From contig CALSLT010000004.1 in the NCBI GenBank assembly GCA_943787265.1, positions 434,001 to 498,000 on the forward strand: 64,000 nt of DNA. Reading direction: 5' to 3'. Positions within the stretch are counted from its first letter, which is position 1; the number at the start of each line of letters is the position of its first letter. The DNA is from an uncultured Planctomycetaceae bacterium. GTDB lineage: Bacteria; Planctomycetota; Planctomycetia; Planctomycetales; Planctomycetaceae. Position numbers and translations under genes: made by a program. The notes under the pieces were generated by a model. It saw nothing but the letters and a program-made list of their open reading frames with translations. It was not told the origin of the DNA and searched no databases. Positions 8,982 through 17,382 of this stretch are shown piece after piece.

Positions 8982-9319
8982 TACTTATCCGATGTTAGTA
9001 GAGCGAGAAACCTCCGAGCCAGTTGACGCGGAGCAACTACAAAAAAAGGAATGACGGCATGGCCGAAGGCTTCCACTTCTAACGTGACGAATATACGACA
9101 ACGTGAGCGAAGTCCCTGCAGTCAGCTATGAGTAACATAGGACGCAGCAGGAGGCTGAACTGAGACATCTGCGGTAAACACCACGTTGCAGCAGGATGCC
9201 TTTCATGATGAGGCAAATCTCTCACACCGAACGAAACAAGGCTCGGGATCGACAATCGATCCCGAGCCTTTTCGTCTATTCGAGCGGCTGTATGCCGCTA
9301 AACCGTGGTGACGCGATAG
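8982..9319. other. intergenic region between kinase and cytochrome/WD40 gene
   Basis: This is a 338-base gap between two minus-strand genes. It holds the hairpin at 9238-9270 and must contain the promoter of the kinase gene. No convincing ORF or RNA gene is visible. Confidence 0.6.
9238..9270 (-). terminator. hairpin terminator downstream of the cytochrome c/WD40 gene
   Basis: Perfect 15-bp arms (9238-9252 and 9256-9270) form a GC-rich stem with a CAA loop. On the minus strand the stem is followed by a partly T-rich stretch (TTGTTTCG) and lies about 50 bases after the stop codon of the gene ending at 9320. On the plus strand it is followed by TTCG only, so the minus orientation fits better. 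Confidence 0.75.
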
Positions 9320-11287
9320 CTATTTCGCTGCCGTCGCTCCGGCGGGCTTGTAACCTGGTGCGGCGATGATCTTCAGCGACTCTTTCGCATCGTCGATGTT
9401 CCAGATCCGGACCTCACCGTTGTATGAGCCAGCGGCAACTCGCTTCGTGCCGGCATGAACGGCGACTGAGTAGACCCAATCTGTATGCCCCGCGAAGGTC
9501 TTTAAAGCCTTCCCGTCAGATACTTGATGAGCTCGTGCATTTTTATCGGCGCTACAGCTGTAAACGTGACCTTCCGGTGTTACGACGATTCGGAATACCT
9601 CGTTTCCGAAGCCGCCGATCGTTTTGACCTGCTTGGCGTCGGCGACGTTCCACGTTCGAATCTGCTTGTCGCTTCCGCTCGACACGACAATTTTTCCGTC
9701 CGCCTGAAAACCGACGCCGTAGACTGGCTGGCCGTGTCCGTTAAATGTGACCAGAGAATCTCCGGACACAGCGTCGAACACTTTTGACGTCTTGTCGCGA
9801 CTTGCCGACGCGAGGCGAGTTCCGTCGGCGGACCAGGCCACATCCATCACCCAGTCAGCGTGGTCTTCAATCAGCAACTGCTGCTTCTGAGTCGCGAAGT
9901 CATACACGCGAATGGCTCGGTCAGCTCCTGCCGTGGCGAGGCGTTTTTCGTCCGGGCTCAGAGAAACCGCAAACACCGAATCATCCGTTCGAACGAGATC
10001 GCCGAGCAGTTTGCCATCGGCGACCTGGAATATTTTAGCTTCGCCAATCTGCGCCGGAGTTCCTGAAGCCACGACGATCTTCTGACCATCCTTCGTGAAC
10101 TCAATGTCGTAAACCCGCTCGGCAACGTTTGTGATGCGTCGAAGAAGTGAACCATCTTCGACCTTCCAAAGAACGACTTCGTGGTAACCGGAAGTGGCCA
10201 GTGTCGCTCCATCCGGGCTGAATGCCACAGACGTGACCGGCACGGGCACGGGATAGGCTTCCGGAGGATTTGGCTGTGTTTCCTTCGGCATGATCTGAAT
10301 GAGCGGCGCTGATGGGCTCAGCCCGGCATCCAGCACGGCTCCGGTATTGATCCAGTGTTTGACTGCGGCAATTTGTTCTGGCGTCAGCGGGTCAGCGTCT
10401 TTCGGCATTGAGCCGTCTTCAATTAACGCGAACAAAGTTGAAGAATCAGCGTCTCCAACTTCCAACGCGTCACCGGATTCTCCGCCTTTGACGATCGCGG
10501 CGAAGGTTTCCATGTTGTAGCGGCCTTTAGCCGTTCGAGCGTTGTGACACGCCAGGCAACGTTTCGAGAAAATCGGAGCAACGGTCTCGGCAAACGACAC
10601 GAGTTTCCCGATTCCGATCAGATGCTTCTCCGACGCTCGTCGCTTGTTGACATGATCCTGACTGATTGAGGCAAACTCGTTAGATGCCTTATCGAGCTGA
10701 GGCTTGAACGCAGCAAACTGAGTATCAGCCTGTTTAAGGCCGCCCTGTGAATCCGTCAGCGATTTCTTCGAAGTCGCAACGGTTGTTTGAACGACCTTCA
10801 CCGCGGCTTGCGAGTCTGTCAACGCCTTTGTCGCCGCGACAGCTTTGGCTTCCTCAGCCTTGGCCTTTGCTTCGGCCGCAGCAGCTTTCTTCTTCAAGTC
10901 CTCCGCGGCAGCACGAGCTGTCTTCGCCACACCGTCGGCCGCTTTCTTTGCAGCGTCGGCTTTGGTGACTTTCTCCTGCTCCGGCTTCAGTTTCGCCTCC
11001 GCATCTTTGATGGCCTTTTCAGCGTTGCGAATTTGAGCCTTCAACTTTGTCAGGTTTCCCTGAAGCTCCGTCGCTTTCGCTTGAGCAACCTTAAGCGCGG
11101 CTTCGGCCTCCGTCGCGCGAGCTTTCGCTTCATCTGCGACTTTGATCAACTCGGCAGCTTTCTTCTCCTCTTCAGGAGTTGCCGCCAAAACCGGGACAGC
11201 AGCAACCTCCAGACCAACGGCCAATGCCAAAAGCACGGCAGCAGTGTTTAGAGAAAAAACGTTTCGAGAGCGGTGCAAAGTTTTCAT
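9320..11287 (-). CDS. secreted cytochrome c / WD40 repeat protein with coiled coil
   Basis: The 655-residue protein starts with a signal peptide (about 1-35, ending AVPVLAATPEEE). It continues with a long Ala/Lys/Glu-rich coiled coil (about 36-200), a planctomycete-type cytochrome c domain with the heme motif CLACH near residue 245 and a later GSMPKDADPLTPEQ segment, and a WD40 beta-propeller (about 340-640) with repeats such as VTSVAFSPDGATLATSG and VMDVAWSADGTRLASAS. It is expected outside the cytoplasmic membrane with one covalent heme. The coiled coil may space the heme domain from the membrane or mediate oligomerisation. No redox partner is encoded next to it. This domain mix is seen mainly in Planctomycetes and relatives. 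Confidence 0.9.
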   Translation of the reverse strand: MKTLHRSRNVFSLNTAAVLLALAVGLEVAAVPVLAATPEEEKKAAELIKVADEAKARATEAEAALKVAQAKATELQGNLTKLKAQIRNAEKAIKDAEAKLKPEQEKVTKADAAKKAADGVAKTARAAAEDLKKKAAAAEAKAKAEEAKAVAATKALTDSQAAVKVVQTTVATSKKSLTDSQGGLKQADTQFAAFKPQLDKASNEFASISQDHVNKRRASEKHLIGIGKLVSFAETVAPIFSKRCLACHNARTAKGRYNMETFAAIVKGGESGDALEVGDADSSTLFALIEDGSMPKDADPLTPEQIAAVKHWINTGAVLDAGLSPSAPLIQIMPKETQPNPPEAYPVPVPVTSVAFSPDGATLATSGYHEVVLWKVEDGSLLRRITNVAERVYDIEFTKDGQKIVVASGTPAQIGEAKIFQVADGKLLGDLVRTDDSVFAVSLSPDEKRLATAGADRAIRVYDFATQKQQLLIEDHADWVMDVAWSADGTRLASASRDKTSKVFDAVSGDSLVTFNGHGQPVYGVGFQADGKIVVSSGSDKQIRTWNVADAKQVKTIGGFGNEVFRIVVTPEGHVYSCSADKNARAHQVSDGKALKTFAGHTDWVYSVAVHAGTKRVAAGSYNGEVRIWNIDDAKESLKIIAAPGYKPAGATAAK

Positions 11288-11497
11288 AAATGTCCTCGCG
11301 GAGAACCGTCAGGCGGTCAGGACTGTGGAGTGAGTAGAAGGTGGGACGCAACGGTTGTCAGGCACAAGGCGTGACGTTTTCCGAGGCGGGAGGGAGTAAC
11401 CCATCAAAGGGTTCTGATAGCATCCGTGGCTCCTTCAAAGGTGTCAAGCGGGGCGCTTAAAATCATCCCTCACGATCCTCATGCGAAAACACAAACG

Positions 11498-13126
11498 ATG
11501 CCTGACGCAGACACGACGATGATGCTCGACCCGCCCTCAACACGCGATCGACCGAATTCTGGAAGAGGCACTCTGTTGCCTGTCCTGTGCCTGTGGACTG
11601 GTTTTCTGGCCTTTTCGTTCTGGCACGCGCCGATTCCCGGCGTCAACGAACCGCACTATTTGACGAAATCGCTACACGCCTGGGACGCTGCCTGGTGTGC
11701 GGGCGATTTTTTTCTCGAATCCTCAAACGCACACCTGGTTTTCTATCGGACAGTCGGCGTGCTGACTCTGGTGGCCTCTTTCGCCACTTCAGCTTTGATT
11801 GGCCGAGTGCTGGCTTACGGATTACTGGCTCTCGCCTGGCAGCGACTCTGTACCCAACTTGCGAATGACCGCTGGAGTGGCTGCATTTCCGGAGCGATCT
11901 TTCTGCTGCTGGCGTCGATCGGCAACTTCTCGGGCGAGTGGCTGATCGGCGGAGTCGAAGCCAAGGTCTTTGCCTACGGCTTCGTCTTTTCGGGACTCGC
12001 CTCCATACTTCGCGCCAATTTCTGGCAGGCAGGATTGATGCTGGGAGCAGGCGTCGCCATGCACCCTCTGGTTGGCTTGTGGGCTGTGGTGGCAATGTCG
12101 ATGGCCGTAACCTGGAGACTGGTCAGCGACTGTCTCCAGTCCGGATGGAATCAGGCATTCACATCCGCACGACAATTCGCATTTCGCCAGGACGTCCTGC
12201 TGGCCGTCGCTCTGTTTGCCGGATTATCAGCGTTTGGGGTGTGGCCAGCACTAAAGTCCGTCTTGTCCGCCGATCCGAAGCTCTCGTTCCAGGCAAACTA
12301 CATTCAGGTTTTCTACCGACTGCCTCATCACCTCGACCCGATGAAATTCAAAACGGCGGCTTACATCGGCTACGCAATCCTTGGCGGCCTTGCCTGGCTA
12401 TTGAACAGGCTCGTTCGAGACAGAGCACCGGGGGGACGACCGCTTGAGTTCCTGTCGAAAACCATCGTCTGCTCGGGCATCATCGCGGCAACCGGCGTGC
12501 TGATTGGACTGGGACCTCGTCCGCCGGCCGAAATGCCGTACTACGAACTTCGGATGAACCTGCTGAAGTTCTATCCCTTCCGCATGTTCGATATCGCTCT
12601 GCCACTTCTGGTTTCGATTCAGTTAGCAATGCTGCTTTCCGAGCGGCGACTACTGAGTGTGATGCTACCTGCAAAGTCCCGCACAGCGATTATCGTCGTT
12701 TGTTTTGGAGTCGCTTTGTGGCTGAACGCTGGCCGAGGCTCGATCGACCGAATGACCGACGCTCAACGAGCCGACTGGGTCGATCTTTGCTTCTGGGTTA
12801 CGGAAAACACGCCACGCGACTCGCTCATCCTCACGCCGAAGGAGAGCCGATCGTTCAAGTGGTTTGCCCAGCGACCTGAATATGTCGCCTTCAAAGATTG
12901 CCCTCAGGACGCAGCCGGGATTGTCGAGTGGAACAATCGGCTGAAGTTTCTGAAGAAGTGGGGCGAGGAAAACTGGAACGGCCAGTCATACTCGGCAGCC
13001 GTCACGAAGAAGCTGCACACCACGACGGGCATCACGCACCTGGTTTCACGCCGCTGGGGCCCGTTTGACGCACCCGTCGTCTACGAAAACGGATCGTACC
13101 GGGTCTACCAGATCGACGAGCTGTAG
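11498..13126 (+). CDS. polytopic membrane protein (DUF6798-like)
   Basis: This is a roughly 540-residue integral membrane protein with about ten hydrophobic segments spread between residues 25 and 430 and a soluble C-terminal region of about 140 residues (from RGSIDRMTDAQ to VYQIDEL). The pattern of early extracytoplasmic loop residues (PIPGVNEPHYL), many TM helices and a C-terminal domain with CFWVTENTPRDSLILTP resembles planctomycete DUF6798 proteins and GT-C-like mannosyltransferases. No catalytic aspartate can be assigned with confidence. The ATG at 11498 is preferred; a GTG at 11426 would extend it by 24 residues. It is convergent with the BamA-like gene, with 12 bases between the stops. 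Confidence 0.75.
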   Translation: MPDADTTMMLDPPSTRDRPNSGRGTLLPVLCLWTGFLAFSFWHAPIPGVNEPHYLTKSLHAWDAAWCAGDFFLESSNAHLVFYRTVGVLTLVASFATSALIGRVLAYGLLALAWQRLCTQLANDRWSGCISGAIFLLLASIGNFSGEWLIGGVEAKVFAYGFVFSGLASILRANFWQAGLMLGAGVAMHPLVGLWAVVAMSMAVTWRLVSDCLQSGWNQAFTSARQFAFRQDVLLAVALFAGLSAFGVWPALKSVLSADPKLSFQANYIQVFYRLPHHLDPMKFKTAAYIGYAILGGLAWLLNRLVRDRAPGGRPLEFLSKTIVCSGIIAATGVLIGLGPRPPAEMPYYELRMNLLKFYPFRMFDIALPLLVSIQLAMLLSERRLLSVMLPAKSRTAIIVVCFGVALWLNAGRGSIDRMTDAQRADWVDLCFWVTENTPRDSLILTPKESRSFKWFAQRPEYVAFKDCPQDAAGIVEWNNRLKFLKKWGEENWNGQSYSAAVTKKLHTTTGITHLVSRRWGPFDAPVVYENGSYRVYQIDEL

Positions 13127-13138
13127 TCAGCAAGTCGC

Positions 13139-15979
13139 TTACCGCGTCAGGCCGACGGAGAATGTGAAGATTCGTTCGTCGTCGAGTTCGTCCGAGACGA
13201 GCGGAAAACCGAAGTCAAAGGCCAGCGGAGCAGGACCCATCGCCGGGATCGTCAACCTCGCACCAAAGCCAGCGGTCAGGCGGAAGTGTTCGAGGTCTGC
13301 TCGATGTTCGATCGTACCGAAATCGGTAAACGCAACGGCTCGAATCATTTCGTCGGCTGTCAGAGGAACTGAGTACTGCACCGAACCGAGCAACTGAGTG
13401 TTGCCGCCCACGCCGATCGGAGAACTCGAAAGTCCGGTCGAATCTTCATCGACGATGCGTCCGTCTGTCGTCTGCTGAGGACTGATTCCGCGGAAAGCGA
13501 AACCACGGAACGACTGATAGCCACCCGCGTAGAATCGTTCGTAGATCGGTGTGTCATTCCCGGTGTAACCAAGCTGGCCGTTCAAGGTCACGATGTGACG
13601 TCCGCCGCCGTCCGCTCGTTCATGCACGGTGTAATGCTGCGTTCCGGACAGTTCCCATCGAGAGTAAACAAAGTCGCCAAAAGCAACTTCGGAGGCAGCT
13701 TCCAGAAAGTGCCCTTTTGACGGAAGAAATGCAGAGTCGCGAGTGTCGTGGGCCACTGAAACTCGAAACGTCGACAGAAAAGTTTCGCCAAGTGATTTTC
13801 TCAGGATCGGCGGAGCGTTGCCGATGCCACCACCTGGTCGACTCAAGTCGACACTTTCAAGACGGAAGGCACCAGTCACGGACCACCACTTGTCGATCTG
13901 GTAGCCGAGTGAAACCCGGCCGCCAACTCGTTCTTCGTCCCAGTCGGGCAGGAATCGTTGGTAATAGAATCCACTGAGTCCGAAGCTGAAATCGGTGTCC
14001 AGGAAGTTGCTGGTCTGCCAGCTTGCTGAGTAGCGGCTGGTGATTTCACCAGGCACGGCTTCGATTCTGAAGCGTTCGCCGTTACCTCGGAAAGCTTCAC
14101 CATTCCAGAAGTCAGAAAATGACGTCGGGAAGCGAGTGATGTCGAAGTTGTTTTCCTCCAGCACGAATGAACCAACGACACCGGCATCACTGTTGACGCC
14201 GACGCCGAACATCAGCCGACCTGTCTGAGCTTCCGTCACGAAGATGTCGAGGTCCGCCTGACCGGGCCGTTGCAACGCTCGCGAGTATGGATTTCCCAGG
14301 CCACCGAAAGGGTCTCCGGGATTTCCGTTTTCAAGCAGAGGATTGTACGGAACTGGCTGACTGTCGTAAGGACTTTGTCCGCGAGTGACCATGCCGGCCA
14401 GCAGCGATTCTTCTTTGACTTTGGAAACTTTGATCTGCGGCGCGCCGGGGCCGCCACGTTCGAAAATCTGGCCTCCAAGTCGGCGTTTGCTCGTGTCGAT
14501 CAGGAATGGATTGGCGAGATCGCCCGGTGCCACCAGCACTCGGTTTCGAACAACCGTTTCACGTGTGTGAGGGTTTCCGCCCGGAGCGTCGATCACCACG
14601 TTGATCTTACGAATTTCGTACGGTCGGTCTTCGTCGACCTGGTAAACGAGGTCCACAACACCGGGCTGACCGTCGATGAATCGCGGCACGGCATTCACCT
14701 GAGCAAACAGGCGACCGAGTTCACCGTAACGCTCCCGCATTTCGGCGACATCTTTGTTCAAGTAACGAGCGTTGAAGTAATCGCCCTGGCTGAGACCGGA
14801 GTTGGCCAGCAGCTCATCCTGCGAGAAGATCTCGTTGCCTTCCATCTCGATGTTGCGAAGCTTGAACCGCGGTCCTTCGTTCACGCTGTAGACGAACGTC
14901 GCTCCCTCAGCTCGCTTCAGTCGAAGGTACGGAATCGGCAGATGCTCGTACTTGGAATCCTTCCACGGATTTTTCACCAGCTTAAACTGCGGCAAGTAAT
15001 GCGCATTGTTTCGTCTGATGCTGCGTTCAATTTCGACATCGAAGTAACCGAGATTGTTGTAGTACTCTTTCAAAGCGGCCACGTCGCGAGGCAACGTTGC
15101 TTCGTTGTACTTACCACTGAACAGCGTTCCAAACGGTGAGAAGTTCGCCAGCCAGCCCAGCACAGTACGTTTCGATTTGATCTTTGTTCGAAGGACGCCG
15201 TCACGGATCGTGTTACCTTCAAACTGCGTGTCCTTGATGACGGTGTACGGTCCTTCTTCAATCTTGAAGACCACGTCCCGATCTTCTTTGTTCCCGCCAA
15301 GTTCCAGAGTCACCTTCGCCTGCGGATACGACTTCTTGTCGTGATAGTAGCCTTCAATCTTGCGTGCGGCCGCTCGGTTGGTGGCGACATCAAACGGTGA
15401 ACCGGGCTCGATGCTGATCTGCTTGAGAATCTGCCGCTTTGGAAAATTCTCATTTCCCTTGATCACGATCGAGCGAACGACGGGCCGCTCAAGAACGCGG
15501 AAGATCAGCGTCAGGCCGCTTTCCGTCATGCGGTAACGACGCTCGACACTGAAGAACCATTTCGTCGCGTAGAGCGCTCGCAGATCTTCTTTGATTTGAC
15601 GCTCGTTCGGGGGACGACCGACCTGTGACTTCACGTAAGCCATGACGGCCCCGGTCTCGATCGTGTCATTTCCTTCGATACGAATATCGACAAGCGTGTT
15701 ATCGACAACCTGCTCGCTCTCGGCCGCATCGTCATCAAACAGCGCCGGACCCGCTGGCCCCTGACTGATTGTCGCGCCAGCCGATGGAAATTCGCTGAAT
15801 TGTTGCTGACTATCTCGTGTGTAGCCCGGAGATTGCCCGCGCGGCGTCAATGTGCCGCGTGAATGGGGTAAACCCTGGCATCCGCTGAGGAGCAGAACTG
15901 TTGCCAGGCATGGCAAAATCGCTGCTGCAGAACGGTTGCTTTGCCACGCACGGTGACCGCTGGTCCCGAAAAGGATCAT
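13139..15979 (-). CDS. bamA: BamA/Omp85-family outer membrane assembly protein, possible lipoprotein
   Basis: The protein has about five POTRA repeats (VDIRIEGNDTIETG, VRSIVIKGNENFPKRQ, and later KLRNIEMEGNEIFSQDELL and IRKINVVIDAP) followed by a 16-strand-type barrel with GERFRIEAVPGEI, FYAGGYQSFRGFAFRGISP (the conserved VRGF-like loop) and a C-terminal beta-signal FTFSVGLTR. It should insert beta-barrel proteins into the outer membrane. The start at 15979 (946 residues) places the hydrophobic segment LPCLATVLLLSGC at residues 22-34 as a lipoprotein signal; an ATG at 16072 would push it to an unlikely depth. A lipobox on a BamA is unusual. The central part contains a glycine/proline-rich insert (around 14270-14480). 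Confidence 0.88.
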   Translation of the reverse strand: MILFGTSGHRAWQSNRSAAAILPCLATVLLLSGCQGLPHSRGTLTPRGQSPGYTRDSQQQFSEFPSAGATISQGPAGPALFDDDAAESEQVVDNTLVDIRIEGNDTIETGAVMAYVKSQVGRPPNERQIKEDLRALYATKWFFSVERRYRMTESGLTLIFRVLERPVVRSIVIKGNENFPKRQILKQISIEPGSPFDVATNRAAARKIEGYYHDKKSYPQAKVTLELGGNKEDRDVVFKIEEGPYTVIKDTQFEGNTIRDGVLRTKIKSKRTVLGWLANFSPFGTLFSGKYNEATLPRDVAALKEYYNNLGYFDVEIERSIRRNNAHYLPQFKLVKNPWKDSKYEHLPIPYLRLKRAEGATFVYSVNEGPRFKLRNIEMEGNEIFSQDELLANSGLSQGDYFNARYLNKDVAEMRERYGELGRLFAQVNAVPRFIDGQPGVVDLVYQVDEDRPYEIRKINVVIDAPGGNPHTRETVVRNRVLVAPGDLANPFLIDTSKRRLGGQIFERGGPGAPQIKVSKVKEESLLAGMVTRGQSPYDSQPVPYNPLLENGNPGDPFGGLGNPYSRALQRPGQADLDIFVTEAQTGRLMFGVGVNSDAGVVGSFVLEENNFDITRFPTSFSDFWNGEAFRGNGERFRIEAVPGEITSRYSASWQTSNFLDTDFSFGLSGFYYQRFLPDWDEERVGGRVSLGYQIDKWWSVTGAFRLESVDLSRPGGGIGNAPPILRKSLGETFLSTFRVSVAHDTRDSAFLPSKGHFLEAASEVAFGDFVYSRWELSGTQHYTVHERADGGGRHIVTLNGQLGYTGNDTPIYERFYAGGYQSFRGFAFRGISPQQTTDGRIVDEDSTGLSSSPIGVGGNTQLLGSVQYSVPLTADEMIRAVAFTDFGTIEHRADLEHFRLTAGFGARLTIPAMGPAPLAFDFGFPLVSDELDDERIFTFSVGLTR

Positions 15980-16173
15980 TGGTAGGACTCGCAGAGGGAA
16001 TTTGTAGAGAATTGGGGGAGCAATCAGAGTGGTTGCTTCGGATGGGGGCGGTACAAGTAATGGAATCGCCAAACTGCCTCAAGATGAGTTCCGGGAGGGC
16101 GGAAAGGCGACAGATGAAGAACCACTGGCGTGTGGAATCGCCGTGGAAGCAAGATAAATTGAGCTTGCTGAGG

Positions 16174-16258
16174 ACTCACAGAGCACGAGGAGAGCCGATT
16201 GCACTCTCTGTTCTCTGCGTTTGTCGCCGCGGCGGCCTCTGCGTTAAAAAGACAGCCT
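16174..16258. repeat. degenerate CAGAG/CTCTGCG intergenic repeat
   Basis: In the gap upstream of the dioxygenase gene, words such as CACAGAGCACGAGG on the left and TTCTCTGCGTT and CCTCTGCGTT on the right form a degenerate palindrome. The same words appear in the better preserved element at 30107-30185. The rest of the roughly 300-base gap (15980-16283) holds no recognisable gene and probably contains the promoters for the two divergent genes. Confidence 0.4.
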
Positions 16259-16283
16259 GTTCACTCATAACGTCGAGGAAAAC

Positions 16284-17171
16284 ATGGCCCAGGATTTTTC
16301 CAAACAACACAAACCAGTTTCAGACTTCCTGAGTCGAGACTCGGACATCGAGGTTCCAGCAGCGGCGTTTCAGTTGAGCGACGAGCAGATCGAATTTTTC
16401 CACGAAAACGGCTACGTCTCCGGAATTCGTATTCTTTTCGACGAGCAGATCGAGCAGCTACGACAAGAACTCTCGCTCATGTTCAATCCTGAGCACGAGG
16501 GGCGCGAACTCTGGCACGAGTATCACTCAAACGAGTCGGCTGATCCGAACCGTGTTCTGTTCCACGCTCTGGGAGCATGGCGGGTTTCGCCCGGCTTCCA
16601 CGATCTGCTCTGGCACCGAGCGTTCGGCATCCCCGCGTCGCAATTGCTGGATGGTCCCGTCCGGTTCTGGCACGATCAGCTATTCTGCAAACCGGCTGAG
16701 CACGGCGGAGTCGTTGCCTGGCATCAGGACTATTCTTATTGGACTCGGACGCTGCCGATGGCGCACCTGACCTGCTGGATCGGTCTCGACGATGCCACAT
16801 CCAGCAACGGCTGCCTGCAGTACATTCCGGGTAGCCATCAGTGGGACTTATTGCCGATCACCGGCCTGGCCGGCGACATGGACGCCATCCAGGAAGCTCT
16901 TTCGCCCGACCAGTGGGAACGATTTCAAAACCCCGTCGCTATCGAGCTGAAAGCTGGTGAAGCATCTTTTCATCACCCGCTGATGGTCCACGGTTCGTAC
17001 GAAAACAGCACGCCGTCGCCGCGCCGCGCCACCGTCATCAACGTTGTCCGAGACGGAGTCACGTCGGCCTCCGGCGAACCGTTGCTCGACGGCGTGCCCC
17101 CCGTCCTACCTGGACAATCGCTCGGCGGGCAATTCTTTCCGCTGCTACACGAGGCCACTTTCAAACAATAA
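16284..17171 (+). CDS. phytanoyl-CoA dioxygenase (PhyH) family protein
   Basis: This 295-residue protein fits the PhyH family of Fe(II)/2-oxoglutarate-dependent oxygenases. The iron-binding HxD motif is in WHQDYSYW (H147, D149) and the distal histidine in [14 protein letters not shown] (about residue 235). It is followed by an arginine (PRRATVIN) that can bind 2-oxoglutarate. Other family blocks are [11 protein letters not shown] near the N-terminus and [20 protein letters not shown]. The substrate cannot be inferred; many bacterial members hydroxylate small metabolites. The ATG at 16284 gives a normal length. Neighbours give no pathway context. Confidence 0.9.
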   Translation: MAQDFSKQHKPVSDFLSRDSDIEVPAAAFQLSDEQIEFFHENGYVSGIRILFDEQIEQLRQELSLMFNPEHEGRELWHEYHSNESADPNRVLFHALGAWRVSPGFHDLLWHRAFGIPASQLLDGPVRFWHDQLFCKPAEHGGVVAWHQDYSYWTRTLPMAHLTCWIGLDDATSSNGCLQYIPGSHQWDLLPITGLAGDMDAIQEALSPDQWERFQNPVAIELKAGEASFHHPLMVHGSYENSTPSPRRATVINVVRDGVTSASGEPLLDGVPPVLPGQSLGGQFFPLLHEATFKQ

Positions 17172-17286
17172 GAACTCGGATCGAACGACAACCCGAGACC
17201 GATGAAACGTCGTTCGGCGTTATGAGGTACGGTCTTAGGCTAAGATAACGTGTCGAAAATAAGTTCCCGATTTGGGACGAGGCTCT

Positions 17287-17313
17287 TTCACTCTCCCTCT
17301 GGGAGAGGGTGAA
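17287..17313. repeat. solo CTCTCCC/GGGAGAG hairpin repeat
   Basis: A compact hairpin (CTCTCCC, TCT loop, GGGAGAG, then GGTGAA pairing with TTCA) lies between the dioxygenase gene and the DUF1592 gene. The core word GGGAGAGGG is shared with the elements that flank the DUF559 gene at 32071 and 32534, so it looks like a solo member of that family. Confidence 0.6.
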
Positions 17314-17382
17314 TAATTTCGTGGCCTTTGCGAACAATCTCTTACGCGCTTTGGAACGTTTTATCGAAAGGACCGTTGGAAT

